Shown here in pieces: positions 1-7,653 of a stretch of 23,320 nucleotides of DNA. This stretch comes from Bacillota bacterium (GTDB taxonomy: Bacteria > Bacillota > Clostridia > Acetivibrionales > DSM-2933): assembly GCA_030705945.1 (NCBI GenBank), contig JAUZPS010000016.1, positions 1 to 23,320 on the forward strand, in the 5' to 3' direction. The notes beneath the pieces are model-generated. The model had not been told where the DNA came from, ran no database searches, and worked only from the letters and a program-made list of their open reading frames with translations. The position numbers and the translations under genes are program-made. Numbering within the stretch: the stretch's first letter is position 1; each line of letters begins with the position of its first letter.

Positions 1-105
1 AAGATTAATTGCTTTTTATATATATTTGGATCTGAATTTGATAGGTGTATCATTATTCGTATATGGCTGCAATAATAATAATGATGTGGGAAAGTTGAGT
101 TAGGT

Positions 106-203
106 AGTATCGAAAAAACTTAGCAACTGGGCGTTTCAAGAACTTGATATAATGGGTTTTCGTCATATAAACTTGAACAAGGAATTTTTTGAAACACCCT
201 TAT
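106..203. repeat. Palindromic dispersed repeat, copy A (after hypF)
   Basis: This stretch closely matches 2696-2786 in the same orientation, with a handful of substitutions, one 8-nt difference near the left end and one single-base indel. The core is an imperfect inverted repeat: GGGCGTTTCAA at 129-139 pairs with TTGAAACACCC at 189-199, about 50 nt apart. On the minus strand the single mismatch becomes a G-U pair, so a transcript running out of hypF could fold it. The right end carries the hypF stop codon (200-202). No coding capacity is seen. It is MITE-like or REP-like; no target-site duplication was recognised. Confidence 0.75.
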
Positions 204-2512
204 CTATTTGACATAATAGCCATTGCCGCCTGTCCCAAAGACAGTCCACCATCATTTGCCGGTACCTTGCTGTGTGTGAACACCTCAAAACTATTATCAT
301 TAAGTAATGCCATACATCTTGTAAGAAGCGTAATATTCTGAAATACCCCGCCGCTTAACACAACTCTGTTTAAGCCTGACTTCTCCCTTATCTTAACGCA
401 GCAAGTCAGAACTAAAAAAGCGATTGTCTCGTGAAACTTAGCTGAAATTCTCGCTTTATCTTGACCTTCTAAAAAATCGTCAATAATTCCACTTATAATT
501 TCTTTTGTTCTGATGATATATTTACCATCAATTGGTTCTAACGAAAATCTATAAGGTTTTATTGAGCTTTTATCAGCTAAATGCTCCAGTTCAATTGCGG
601 CTTGTCCCTCATAGCTGACTTTATATCTTATTCCAATAATTGCTGAAACCGCGTCAAACAGCCTTCCCATGCTAGAAGTAAGAGGGCAGTTTATATTGCG
701 CTCCAGCATAAGTTTAACTGTATTTATTTTATTGGTTTCGATGTCTTTAAATAATTTGTTTTCTGTATCGCTTCCCTCACCACAATCAATTCTACCATAA
801 ATATCTTCAATACTGTTACAATAATAACTTAAAGCCATGCGCCAGGGTTCTTTTACAGCCATGTCACCGCCTGGCATTTTTACATATTCTAAATGCGCTT
901 CTCTTTTAAAGCCGGTATAACCTCCTGTAAAAAACTCTCCACCCCATATTTTACCATCCTCGCCAAAACCCGTTCCATCAAACGCCACTCCAATCACTTC
1001 GCCGGTCAATTGATTTTCAGCCATGCATGAAGCAATATGCGCATGATGGTGCTGGACAGGGAACAGTTTTTTTTGAAGACTTAAGGCGTATTTAGTGGAT
1101 AAATACTGCGGATGCAGGTCATAAGCTACAATATCGAAATCTGTTTTAAGTATTTTTTCAAAATGAATAATACCATTTTCAAATGAATCGTATGTTTCCG
1201 AATTTACCAGATCTCCAATATGGTGGCTTATATAAACTTCATCGCCTTTTGTGATACAGAAGGTATTTTTTAATTCTCCTCCACACGCCAGAACCCTTGG
1301 CATATGGCAACCTGTCAACTTCATGCTGATTGGCGAAGGGACATACCCTCTTGACCTTCTTAATATCATTTCTTTTTCATTTATGATACGGGTTACGGAG
1401 TCGTCCGTCCTTATAAATATTTCCCTGTTATTCATTAAAAACAAATCCGCTATTTCTTTAAGGTTTGAAAACGCTTCCTCATCTTTGTAATAAATTGGTT
1501 CGCTGCTCCTGTTTCCGCTTGTCATTACAAGCATATCCGTTTGCATATGGCAAAAAAGCCCCAAATGTACTGGAGTATAGGGCAACATGACGCCAAGATA
1601 CGGATTGCCCGGCGCGATAGCATCAATTATACCGGCTCCCTCTTTTTTTCTCAAAAGAACTATGGGCGCAGCCACCGATTCCAGTAGTTTTCTTTCGCTG
1701 TCGCTTATGACGCAATATTTCATAACGGTCTTAATATCTTTAACCATCACTGCAAATGGCTTTTCATCCCTTATTTTTCTTTTTCTGAGCTTAATTATTG
1801 ACTCCTCGTTCATGCCGTCACAAGCCAGATGATAGCCTCCTAAACCCTTAACGGCTAATATTTTGCCTTCCATAATTTTTTTTGCGCAATACTTTAGAAT
1901 ATTATCATCCTCAATCACATTTCCATTGTTTTCAACTATCCGCAGAGCCGGACCGCAATCAGGGCATGCTACAGGCTGAGCATGATATCTTCTGTCCTCA
2001 GGATTTTCATACTCATTTTGACATTGGGAACACATCTTGAATTTATTCATTGTTGTCCTTATCCTGTCATATGGTACGCCCTCTACTATTGTAAATCTCG
2101 GACCGCAGTTTGTGCAGTTAATAAATGGGTATAAATACCTTTTATTATCTTTTTGGAAGAACTCATCCTTACAGTCCTTGCATATAGATAAATCCGGTGA
2201 TATATAAGAGCTTTCTTCATTGTCTGTAATGCTTGGAATAATATCGAAATTTTCAAAACACCTGCTTGAACATTTATTTACAATAAAATCTTTTATAACT
2301 GATATTTTCGGGGCATCCTTACTGAGTCTTTCAATAAACTCATTTATTTTATGTTCTTCACCCTCCGCAACAATAAAAACACTGCTGTCTTTATTGCCGA
2401 CAAAACCATTAATTGAAAGGCACCTGGCAAGCTTAAGAGCAAAAGGTCTGAACCCCACTCCTTGTACAATACCTTTTATTGTTATTTCTACGCTCATCTT
2501 GCTCTCAGCCAT
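200..2512 (-). CDS. hypF: Carbamoyltransferase HypF, [NiFe]-hydrogenase maturation
   Basis: HypF uses carbamoyl phosphate and ATP to make the carbamoyl group passed to HypE, the source of the cyanide ligands of the [NiFe]-hydrogenase active site, in the cytoplasm. All family domains are present in 770 aa, the usual length. An acylphosphatase-like domain at about 7-93 has GIVQGVGFRPF at 14-24. Two zinc-finger-like units have cysteine pairs at 111/114, 133/136, 161/164 and 183/186. A YrdC-like domain spans about 205-385. The C-terminal Kae1-like domain has HHHAH at 488-492, DGTGFGEDG at 512-520 and LSGGVFQN at 719-726. The ATG at 2512 has GGAGGG five bases upstream. The gene stands alone: no hypC, hypD, hypE or hydrogenase gene lies within the window. 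Its stop codon lies inside a palindromic repeat. Identification is firm. Confidence 0.97.
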   Translation of the reverse strand: MAESKMSVEITIKGIVQGVGFRPFALKLARCLSINGFVGNKDSSVFIVAEGEEHKINEFIERLSKDAPKISVIKDFIVNKCSSRCFENFDIIPSITDNEESSYISPDLSICKDCKDEFFQKDNKRYLYPFINCTNCGPRFTIVEGVPYDRIRTTMNKFKMCSQCQNEYENPEDRRYHAQPVACPDCGPALRIVENNGNVIEDDNILKYCAKKIMEGKILAVKGLGGYHLACDGMNEESIIKLRKRKIRDEKPFAVMVKDIKTVMKYCVISDSERKLLESVAAPIVLLRKKEGAGIIDAIAPGNPYLGVMLPYTPVHLGLFCHMQTDMLVMTSGNRSSEPIYYKDEEAFSNLKEIADLFLMNNREIFIRTDDSVTRIINEKEMILRRSRGYVPSPISMKLTGCHMPRVLACGGELKNTFCITKGDEVYISHHIGDLVNSETYDSFENGIIHFEKILKTDFDIVAYDLHPQYLSTKYALSLQKKLFPVQHHHAHIASCMAENQLTGEVIGVAFDGTGFGEDGKIWGGEFFTGGYTGFKREAHLEYVKMPGGDMAVKEPWRMALSYYCNSIEDIYGRIDCGEGSDTENKLFKDIETNKINTVKLMLERNINCPLTSSMGRLFDAVSAIIGIRYKVSYEGQAAIELEHLADKSSIKPYRFSLEPIDGKYIIRTKEIISGIIDDFLEGQDKARISAKFHETIAFLVLTCCVKIREKSGLNRVVLSGGVFQNITLLTRCMALLNDNSFEVFTHSKVPANDGGLSLGQAAMAIMSNR

Positions 2513-2573
2513 TATATCCCTCCAATCTCAATTTTAAAGGAAATCAAGCAAAATACATTTTTAATTAACTCTA

Positions 2574-2602
2574 AGTATATATATCTTGTCCAAAAGTTTC
2601 AA
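2574..2602 (-). promoter_or_regulatory. Sigma-A-type promoter for hypF
   Basis: On the minus strand TTGAAA (2602-2597) is followed after exactly 17 bases by TATACT (2579-2574). This gives a leader of roughly 55 nt before the hypF ATG at 2512. The match is 5/6 in each hexamer; no experimental support. Confidence 0.6.
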
Positions 2603-2695
2603 TGATTGTTCTTTATAAAATTAACTTAATAGAGTATAATATCATTAGAATTATTAAGGATGTAACTTTACCTGCAAGTCATTAATCATTTATGC

Positions 2696-2786
2696 AGTAT
2701 CAAAAAAACTGGTCGTTTCAAAAACTTGATATAATGAGTTCTCATCATACAAAACTTGAACAAGGAATTTTTTGAAACGCCCTTAT
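2696..2786. repeat. Palindromic dispersed repeat, copy B (upstream of hypF)
   Basis: This copy lies in the same orientation as copy A at 106-203. Its arms are GGTCGTTTCAAAAA (2711-2724) and a TTTTTGAAACGCCC-type arm ending at 2782, with one mismatch, enclosing about 45 nt that match copy A closely. The distal end AAACGCCCTTA (2775-2785) recurs at 4091-4101 behind the neighbouring regulator gene. It is non-coding and probably a mobile or formerly mobile palindromic element. Confidence 0.75.
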
Positions 2787-3009
2787 GCAATATATTAAAT
2801 CAATTAAAGTAGTATCAAAACTTTATTAATAATACATTTTACAGAGAAAATATATTATACATTTGCTATTTTTCTTTAAAATATGTAATATTAATTGTGG
2901 TTCTATTAAAATATCATTCATTTTATTCATTGTTTTTTAGGCGGTCAATAGCAATATTTTTTAATCTAAATTTTATATCCCTTGTTTAACTGGGATTATT
3001 GGAGGATTT

Positions 3010-4065
3010 ATGCCGGGTAAGGTAAGCATGGAAGATATAGCTGAAAAGTTGGGTATAACTAAGAACACAGTATCTCTGGTTTTTAGAAATATGCCCGGAA
3101 TTAGTGAGAAAACTAGAAAGTCTGTTTTAGATACAGCTAAACAGCTTGGTTATAAATATAAACGAGATTCCCGTAGTTATGAGGTCAGAAAACCTGGGCT
3201 CAATAACATTTGCCTTTTACAGTCCAAAAGCACCTATGATACAACAGGTTTTTTTGCTTTTATCCAGCTTGGTATAGAGGCTGAAGCCAAAAAAAATAAT
3301 CTTAACCTGATTTTGCATGTTTATGATGACGGCAACGAAAATTTTGAAATACCCAGGTGTATCACTGAAGGAATTGTTGCAGGGGTAATTACGATCGGAA
3401 GAGTTTCCAGAAATACTGCCAAAATACTTAAATCCCTTGATATGCCTATGGTTATGGTTGATCATTATTATGACGATATCTTAGTTGATTATGTTTTAAG
3501 TGACAACTTAAGTGGAGGTTATAATGCAACTGAGTATTTAATTAACCACGGCCATAAGAGTTTGGGCTTTTCAGGTGAAATAAAGGCTGCTATAAGTTTT
3601 TATGACAGGTATCTTGGTTTCATGAAAGCTCATGAAGCTAATAACATAGAATTTGATCCTAGACTTTCCATAACAGACAAATGCATTGGCGTTTTGATAA
3701 ATGAAAGCTTTGAGGATGCGGTAAATGAAATAAAAAAATTGCCGACTATGCCATCCGCCTTCTTCTGTTGTAATGATTATGAAGCTATTTCAATTATGAA
3801 AATATTAAATTCCCTAGGCTATCTAATACCTTCAGATATTTCTATTTTTGGTTTTGATAATATAGACTCTTCTCATAGTACTACTCCAAGGCTTTCAACC
3901 TTGAATGTCCAGAAGGAATTGATGGGATCTAAGGCTGTACAAAGGCTGATTGAAAGAATAAACAACCCCAAAGGGCCAAAGGAAAAAATACTACTTTCAA
4001 CAGAAATTATTGAAAGACAGTCTGTTAAAAATATAAAATACCACACAAAGTCGCGGTCTAAATAA
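3010..4065 (+). CDS. LacI/GalR-family transcriptional regulator
   Basis: This is a 351-aa DNA-binding regulator of LacI/GalR architecture. An N-terminal helix-turn-helix (about 4-27, with SMEDIAEKLGITKNTVSLVF) and hinge region (to about 60) are followed by a periplasmic-binding-protein-like effector domain (about 64-340). The latter has the expected late segments FFCCNDYEAI and IPSDISIFGFDNID. Members normally bind operators near sugar-use genes and release DNA on binding a sugar. Start ATG at 3010 has GGAGGA at 3001-3006. No transporter or glycosidase lies beside it, so neither target nor effector can be named; the divergent hypF is a possible but unproven target. It converges on ribF, 48 bp away. 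Family assignment is firm, specificity unknown. Confidence 0.93.
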   Translation: MPGKVSMEDIAEKLGITKNTVSLVFRNMPGISEKTRKSVLDTAKQLGYKYKRDSRSYEVRKPGLNNICLLQSKSTYDTTGFFAFIQLGIEAEAKKNNLNLILHVYDDGNENFEIPRCITEGIVAGVITIGRVSRNTAKILKSLDMPMVMVDHYYDDILVDYVLSDNLSGGYNATEYLINHGHKSLGFSGEIKAAISFYDRYLGFMKAHEANNIEFDPRLSITDKCIGVLINESFEDAVNEIKKLPTMPSAFFCCNDYEAISIMKILNSLGYLIPSDISIFGFDNIDSSHSTTPRLSTLNVQKELMGSKAVQRLIERINNPKGPKEKILLSTEIIERQSVKNIKYHTKSRSK

Positions 4066-4102
4066 GTTGCGAAAAAGATTTTACATTAAAAAACGCCCTT
4101 AA
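4064..4102. repeat. Possible reduced copy of the hypF-flanking repeat
   Basis: The left end AGTTGCGAAAAAGATT resembles the left end of copy A (AGTATCGAAAAAACTT), 12 of 16 bases agreeing. The right end AAACGCCCTTA (4091-4101) is identical to copy B at 2775-2785. The centre is missing. It begins at the stop codon of the regulator gene. This could be an internally deleted member of the family; the match is short, so confidence is low. Confidence 0.35.
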
Positions 4103-4113
4103 TACGTATTTTA

Positions 4114-5061
4114 TTAAATTTTTCTGGATTCAATTTGCGTAAAAAACTCCCGCGCGAAAAGAACATCATCTTTTATTTGTTTAACAAGCTCCTCCACACT
4201 GCCAAAAGCTTTTTCTTTTCTTATGCGCTTTAAGAAAAATACTTCTATGTTTTTTCCATAAATATCATTATTAAAATCCAGCAAATAAGTTTCAATGCTG
4301 ATTGAAGAAACATCTTTGAAGGTTGGATTCATTCCAATGCTAGTTACGCTATTAAATAATTCTCCCTCAAATAAAGTCTGAGTAATGTAAACCCCTTTCT
4401 GAGGTATTACAATGTAGTCCAGTGGTAAGATATTGGCGGTTGGAAAACCGATCGTGTTTCCAATTTGCCTTCCTTTTACAACCTTCCCCGATATAGAATA
4501 ACGCCTTTTTAGATAGTTGTTAGCTTTTTCGATATTACCCTTGTCTATACTGTGTCTTATGGAGGTACTGCTGACTATTTCTCCATCGATTTTCACAGGA
4601 GGTATTATTATAACTTTAAAACCGAATTTTTTTCCAGCCTCCTCCAGCATGTTAACATCGCCTTGTCCTTTATAGCCGAATCTGTAGTCAAAACCTGTGA
4701 CCGCAAGCTTTATATTTAGTTTGTCCACCAGAATATCCTTAATAAACGCTTCAGGTCTAATCCTCGAAAAGGACTCGTCAAATTTGTCAAAGTAGATATA
4801 ATCTAAAGACGTCTTCTCTAAAATTTCAATTTTTTTATTAATAGTTGTAAGAAGCGGAGTATTAAGCTTTTTTCTTAATATATGCTCAGGGTGCTTAGAA
4901 AAGGTGTACAATACCGAATCAATCCCCATACGCCGCGTTTCTTCTATCAGCGTGTTTATTAACGTCATATGGCCGGTATGGAGACCATCAAAGTTCCCGA
5001 GTCCAACACCTAATGAGTTAACTAATTTCGTTTTGTTCTCATTACCAAAAATAACCTGCAT
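4114..5061 (-). CDS. ribF: Bifunctional riboflavin kinase / FAD synthetase
   Basis: RibF phosphorylates riboflavin to FMN and then adenylylates FMN to FAD. The N-terminal nucleotidyltransferase domain has GNFDGLHTGH at about 22-31, TGFDYRFG at 122-129 and SSTSIR at 164-169. The C-terminal riboflavin kinase domain has GNTIGFPTANI near 201-211, GVY near 223 and the acidic IETYLLDF segment near 256. I chose the ATG at 5061 (315 aa) because AGGTGA lies five bases before it. A GTG three codons upstream (5070), directly abutting the truB stop, has no ribosome binding site. It is last in the rbfA-nrnA-truB-ribF unit. In many Firmicutes rpsO follows ribF; here a convergent regulator gene follows instead. 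Confidence 0.96.
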   Translation of the reverse strand: MQVIFGNENKTKLVNSLGVGLGNFDGLHTGHMTLINTLIEETRRMGIDSVLYTFSKHPEHILRKKLNTPLLTTINKKIEILEKTSLDYIYFDKFDESFSRIRPEAFIKDILVDKLNIKLAVTGFDYRFGYKGQGDVNMLEEAGKKFGFKVIIIPPVKIDGEIVSSTSIRHSIDKGNIEKANNYLKRRYSISGKVVKGRQIGNTIGFPTANILPLDYIVIPQKGVYITQTLFEGELFNSVTSIGMNPTFKDVSSISIETYLLDFNNDIYGKNIEVFFLKRIRKEKAFGSVEELVKQIKDDVLFAREFFTQIESRKI

Positions 5062-5070
5062 TCTACTCAC

Positions 5071-5958
5071 CTAAAAACACTTTTTTGACTTTAATAGCGC
5101 CTTTCCATTTTTGCTCGTTATTTTCCCCAAAGAAATAAACAATTTTTTCTTATTGTATACCCTAATTGTCTCGCCATCAATATAATTTTTATTTTCCAAT
5201 TCGAGTACACAACCGTTTAAAAGCTTCTTTTCCTGATAATCATCCAAAATTTCATAGTTTAATTCGCAAAATACCTCGTCGATTGATGAGATATGCTCCT
5301 TTAACTCATCCTTTTCTAAATATTGAACAATCTCTTCTAAAGTTAATGAATTTGAAATATTATAATTACCTGCTTCAACGCGGACTAAAAAAGACATATA
5401 GGCTCCTGTTCCCAGACTTTGACCTATATCTGAACATAAGGTTCTTATGTAAGTTCCTTTTGAGCAGCTAACCTCGAACAACACCCTGTTGTCATTGAAA
5501 ACTTCAATTACTTTAATTGAGTAGATCTCTATATCTCTAGGCTTACGCTCTACAGTAATTCCCTTTCGCGCAAGTTCATAAAGCTTCTGACCATTTCCCT
5601 TAATTGCTGAATACATAGGCGGTATTTGCTGCTGTTTGCCCACAAAAGCTTCCACAACACTTATTATCTGATCTTTGGACACATTTACAGGTCTTTTATT
5701 CAAAACTTCTCCCAGGCCATCCTGAGTATCTGTATCAATTCCAAGAACCATTTCTGCCCTGTATACCTTATTTTTATCCATCATATACTCGATAGCCTTT
5801 GTAGCTTTGCCGACGCACACCGGCAATACCCCAGCAGCCGCGGGATCCAATGTGCCAGTATGTCCGATTTTAGCAGTTTTTAAAATTCTTCTAAGAAAGC
5901 CAACTACATCAAAGGATGTCATTCCTGGCGGCTTTAATACATTAATTATTCCATCCAC
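5071..5958 (-). CDS. truB: tRNA pseudouridine(55) synthase
   Basis: TruB isomerises U55 in the T-loop of tRNAs to pseudouridine. In this 295-aa protein the catalytic aspartate is D38 in GHTGTLDPAAAGVLP. The second motif is KVYRAEMVLGIDTDTQDG from about 65, and GTYIRTL at 168-174 is the third. Beyond about residue 210 is a C-terminal PUA-like region. The start is GTG at 5958: it is the only in-frame initiator matching the family N-terminus (MDGIINVLKPPGMTS) and has AAGAGG about nine bases upstream. The intergenic gap to nrnA is 19 bp and carries a copy of the last codons of nrnA. ribF follows immediately. Confidence 0.96.
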   Translation of the reverse strand: MDGIINVLKPPGMTSFDVVGFLRRILKTAKIGHTGTLDPAAAGVLPVCVGKATKAIEYMMDKNKVYRAEMVLGIDTDTQDGLGEVLNKRPVNVSKDQIISVVEAFVGKQQQIPPMYSAIKGNGQKLYELARKGITVERKPRDIEIYSIKVIEVFNDNRVLFEVSCSKGTYIRTLCSDIGQSLGTGAYMSFLVRVEAGNYNISNSLTLEEIVQYLEKDELKEHISSIDEVFCELNYEILDDYQEKKLLNGCVLELENKNYIDGETIRVYNKKKLFISLGKITSKNGKALLKSKKCF

Positions 5959-5959
5959 T

Positions 5960-5992
5960 TATAATAACCTCTTTATTCTATAATAACCTCTT
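5960..5992. repeat. 14-nt tandem duplication spanning the nrnA stop and truB ribosome binding site
   Basis: TATAATAACCTCTT occurs at 5960-5973 and again at 5979-5992, a 19-bp period. On the minus strand the first-transcribed copy encodes the end of NrnA (last codons and stop). The second supplies the AAGAGG that precedes the truB GTG. It looks like a local duplication that created or strengthened the truB start signal. Confidence 0.7.
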
Positions 5993-6934
5993 CAGCTCTT
6001 CCAGAATCATTTTTTTTATGCTATCCAAGTCCCCTTTAATCGCGCAGCCGGCAGCCATTTTATGACCCCCGCCTCCATACTTTAAAGCCACCTGCCCAAC
6101 ATCAACATAGGTTTTAGATCTTAAATTGATTTTGAAATCTCCGGAAGACCTCTCTCTTAATACAACAGAGGCTTCAACTCCAACTATATTCCTTCCAATG
6201 TTGACAATGCCATCACAATCTTCTTCCTTTGCTCCCGCTGCCTTTAGCATTTCATTCGAGATGTTGACAAAAGCAATTTTGCCTTCTTCAAGCAATTCCA
6301 GCGTGTTTATGGCGTGCCCCATCAACCTTACTTTCTCTTTTGTAGTTGAATCAAAAACCTTACCTGAAATTTCAGATACATTTACTCCAAAACTAATAAG
6401 ATCAGATATTATCCTGTGAGTTTTAGAAGTAGTGTTTTTGAATTTAAAACAACCTGTATCGGTAGCAATTGCGACATATAGACATGTAGCAATATCGGCG
6501 TCAAAATCCACATTAAGCAGTTTTATTAACTCGTAAATAATTTCTCCTGTAGCCGCCGAATCAGCATCTACATAATTTAATACCGCAAATTCGTTGTTTG
6601 TGCCATGATGGTCTATATTTATAGTGCTATCGACGCTTTTAAACACATCAATTCTCTCGCCAATCCTGCCAACATCTCCTGTATCCAAGGTAATAACAAG
6701 GTCTAATCCTTCTTTATATTCGGAGCCCACGCTTACCATTGCCTGTCCTGGAATAAAATTATAAACTTCAGGTACGCTCTCTTCCATGATTACTTTTACT
6801 TTTTTGTTTAATTTTGTGAGGGCAATACCAAGAGCAAGGCAGGAGCCGATAGCGTCCCCATCAGCCTGAATATGCGGAAGGATTGCAACGTTTTTGGAGC
6901 TTATAATTTTAGAAACAATTTCATTATTAATCAT
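5978..6934 (-). CDS. nrnA: DHH-family oligoribonuclease / pAp phosphatase (NrnA type)
   Basis: This DHH/DHHA1 phosphoesterase degrades 2-5 nt RNA fragments and removes the 3' phosphate of pAp, using Mn ions, in the cytoplasm. In its 318 aa the metal ligands are D25 and D27 (QADGDAIGS), D84 (ITLDTGD), the D108-H109-H110 triad, and D159 (IATDTGCF). The substrate-binding GGGGH is at 287-291 with MAAGC after it. The ATG at 6934 is preceded by AAGGTGGTG at a spacing of about eight. It lies between rbfA (40 bp upstream) and truB, the usual Clostridia order. The family call is firm; NrnA versus a cyclic-dinucleotide/pApA phosphodiesterase of the same fold cannot be separated by eye, though the absence of membrane and GGDEF domains excludes GdpP. 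Confidence 0.92.
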   Translation of the reverse strand: MINNEIVSKIISSKNVAILPHIQADGDAIGSCLALGIALTKLNKKVKVIMEESVPEVYNFIPGQAMVSVGSEYKEGLDLVITLDTGDVGRIGERIDVFKSVDSTINIDHHGTNNEFAVLNYVDADSAATGEIIYELIKLLNVDFDADIATCLYVAIATDTGCFKFKNTTSKTHRIISDLISFGVNVSEISGKVFDSTTKEKVRLMGHAINTLELLEEGKIAFVNISNEMLKAAGAKEEDCDGIVNIGRNIVGVEASVVLRERSSGDFKINLRSKTYVDVGQVALKYGGGGHKMAAGCAIKGDLDSIKKMILEELKRLL

Positions 6935-6974
6935 GCCGATACACCACCTTTAAATTTAAGTTTCGCTGAACAGC

Positions 6975-7331
6975 TTATTCGTCATTTTCACTCTTTATTG
7001 TCTCATTTATAAGTTTGGACATATAAACTCCATGCTCTATTGAGTCATCAATTTCGAATTGAAGTTCAGGAGTATATCTAATTTGCATCCTGTGGCCAAC
7101 TTCACGTCTAATAAAACCCGCAGCGCTTCTTAAACCCTCCTTAGCGTTCTTTTTATCTTCTTCGTTTCCAAGAACACTTATATAAACCTTGGCATATCTT
7201 AAGTCTTTAGTAACATTTACTGCTACAACGCTGATTAACTTAGGCAACCGGGGATCCTTTAATTCAGTCATTATTACACTGCTTATTTCTTTTCTCATTT
7301 CTTCAGAAATTCTACTAGTCCTGTCTCCCAT
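6975..7331 (-). CDS. rbfA: 30S ribosome-binding factor A
   Basis: RbfA is a small KH-fold factor that binds the immature 30S subunit and aids 16S rRNA 5'-end maturation; in E. coli it is a cold-shock protein. The 118-aa protein has the family N-terminus (RISEEMRKEISSVI), the TELKDPRL segment, KDLRYAKVYISVLG and the C-terminal LQFEIDDSIEHGVYMSKLI. ATG at 7331 follows GAGGAG at a good distance. Normally it follows infB closely; here a 386-bp spacer intervenes, so it probably has its own promoter and leads the rbfA-nrnA-truB-ribF unit. Confidence 0.96.
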   Translation of the reverse strand: MGDRTSRISEEMRKEISSVIMTELKDPRLPKLISVVAVNVTKDLRYAKVYISVLGNEEDKKNAKEGLRSAAGFIRREVGHRMQIRYTPELQFEIDDSIEHGVYMSKLINETIKSENDE

Positions 7332-7399
7332 TTAAAACACTCCTCGAACCTGTTATTTGCATAATACCTATATTAAAAGCGCTATTAATCTTACGTTTG

Positions 7400-7443
7400 G
7401 CTTAGCAAAATAACCAACGCTTTAAAGTTATTTTGTTATAAGC
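7400..7443 (-). promoter_or_regulatory. Hairpin in the putative rbfA leader
   Basis: CAAAATAAC at 7406-7414 and GTTATTTTG at 7427-7435 are perfect complements. Outside them GCTTA (7400-7404) can pair with TAAGC (7439-7443) across a small internal loop. On the minus-strand RNA an alternative pairing, CGTTGG with CCAAACG, uses bases in the loop and just beyond, so two folds may compete. No match to a known riboswitch was recognised. Confidence 0.4.
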
Positions 7444-7512
7444 AAATGTGGTAGGTTAATTGATTTTAATATATATTTTAATTATCTTTTAATATCCACT
7501 TTCTGATATAAA

Positions 7513-7541
7513 ACTATACTAAAACTATCATAAAATGTCTA
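7513..7541 (-). promoter_or_regulatory. Candidate promoter for rbfA-nrnA-truB-ribF
   Basis: On the minus strand TAGACA (7541-7536) is followed after 17 bases by TATAGT (7518-7513), 5/6 in each hexamer. Transcription from it would give a leader of about 175 nt ahead of rbfA containing the 7400-7443 hairpin. It sits immediately beside the end of the 7546-7643 inverted-repeat element. Confidence 0.45.
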
Positions 7542-7545
7542 TATA

Positions 7546-7643
7546 GATATGGAACTGTATATTTTGTTTTATACAGTTAGCAATATCCCCGGAAAATGGG
7601 CTTTTTAAATCCTAACCTGTACAAAACTTTACAGTCCCATATC
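7546..7643. repeat. 98-bp element with 14-bp terminal inverted repeats
   Basis: GATATGGAACTGTA (7546-7559) and TACAGTCCCATATC (7630-7643) are inverted repeats with one mismatch, which becomes a G-U pair on the minus strand. Each arm can also form its own small hairpin: CTGTATA with TATACAG around 7555-7575, and CTGTA with TACAG around 7617-7634. Size, termini and lack of coding capacity suggest a MITE or a cruciform RNA element. I saw no clear flanking target duplication. Confidence 0.5.
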
Positions 7644-7653
7644 TTTAAAGAGG

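Larger units (their letters stand above)
2513..3009. other. Divergent intergenic region hypF / lacI-type regulator
   Basis: This 497-bp, very AT-rich spacer separates two divergent genes. It holds the hypF promoter (2574-2602), repeat copy B (2696-2786), a further short match to the repeat's end at 2809-2820 (GTAGTATCAAAA) and the plus-strand leader of the regulator. A weak plus-strand promoter candidate is TTGCTA at 2863-2868, 17 bases, then TAATAT at 2886-2891 (4/6 each). No open frame with a plausible ribosome binding site and no clear LacI-type operator palindrome were found. Confidence 0.6.

Noticed and set aside
1..105. Gene fragment or RNA at the left edge
   Set aside because: Only AT-rich sequence with a short AAT trinucleotide run; no open frame with a start signal and no RNA fold recognised.
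1251..2537. Several plus-strand open frames opposite hypF
   Set aside because: They lack binding sites and family resemblance and lie wholly opposite conserved HypF domains.
7546..7643. Known riboswitch or T-box in the infB-rbfA spacer
   Set aside because: No recognisable consensus (no T-box core sequence, no c-di-GMP, purine or preQ1 motif) and the downstream genes do not fit those ligands.
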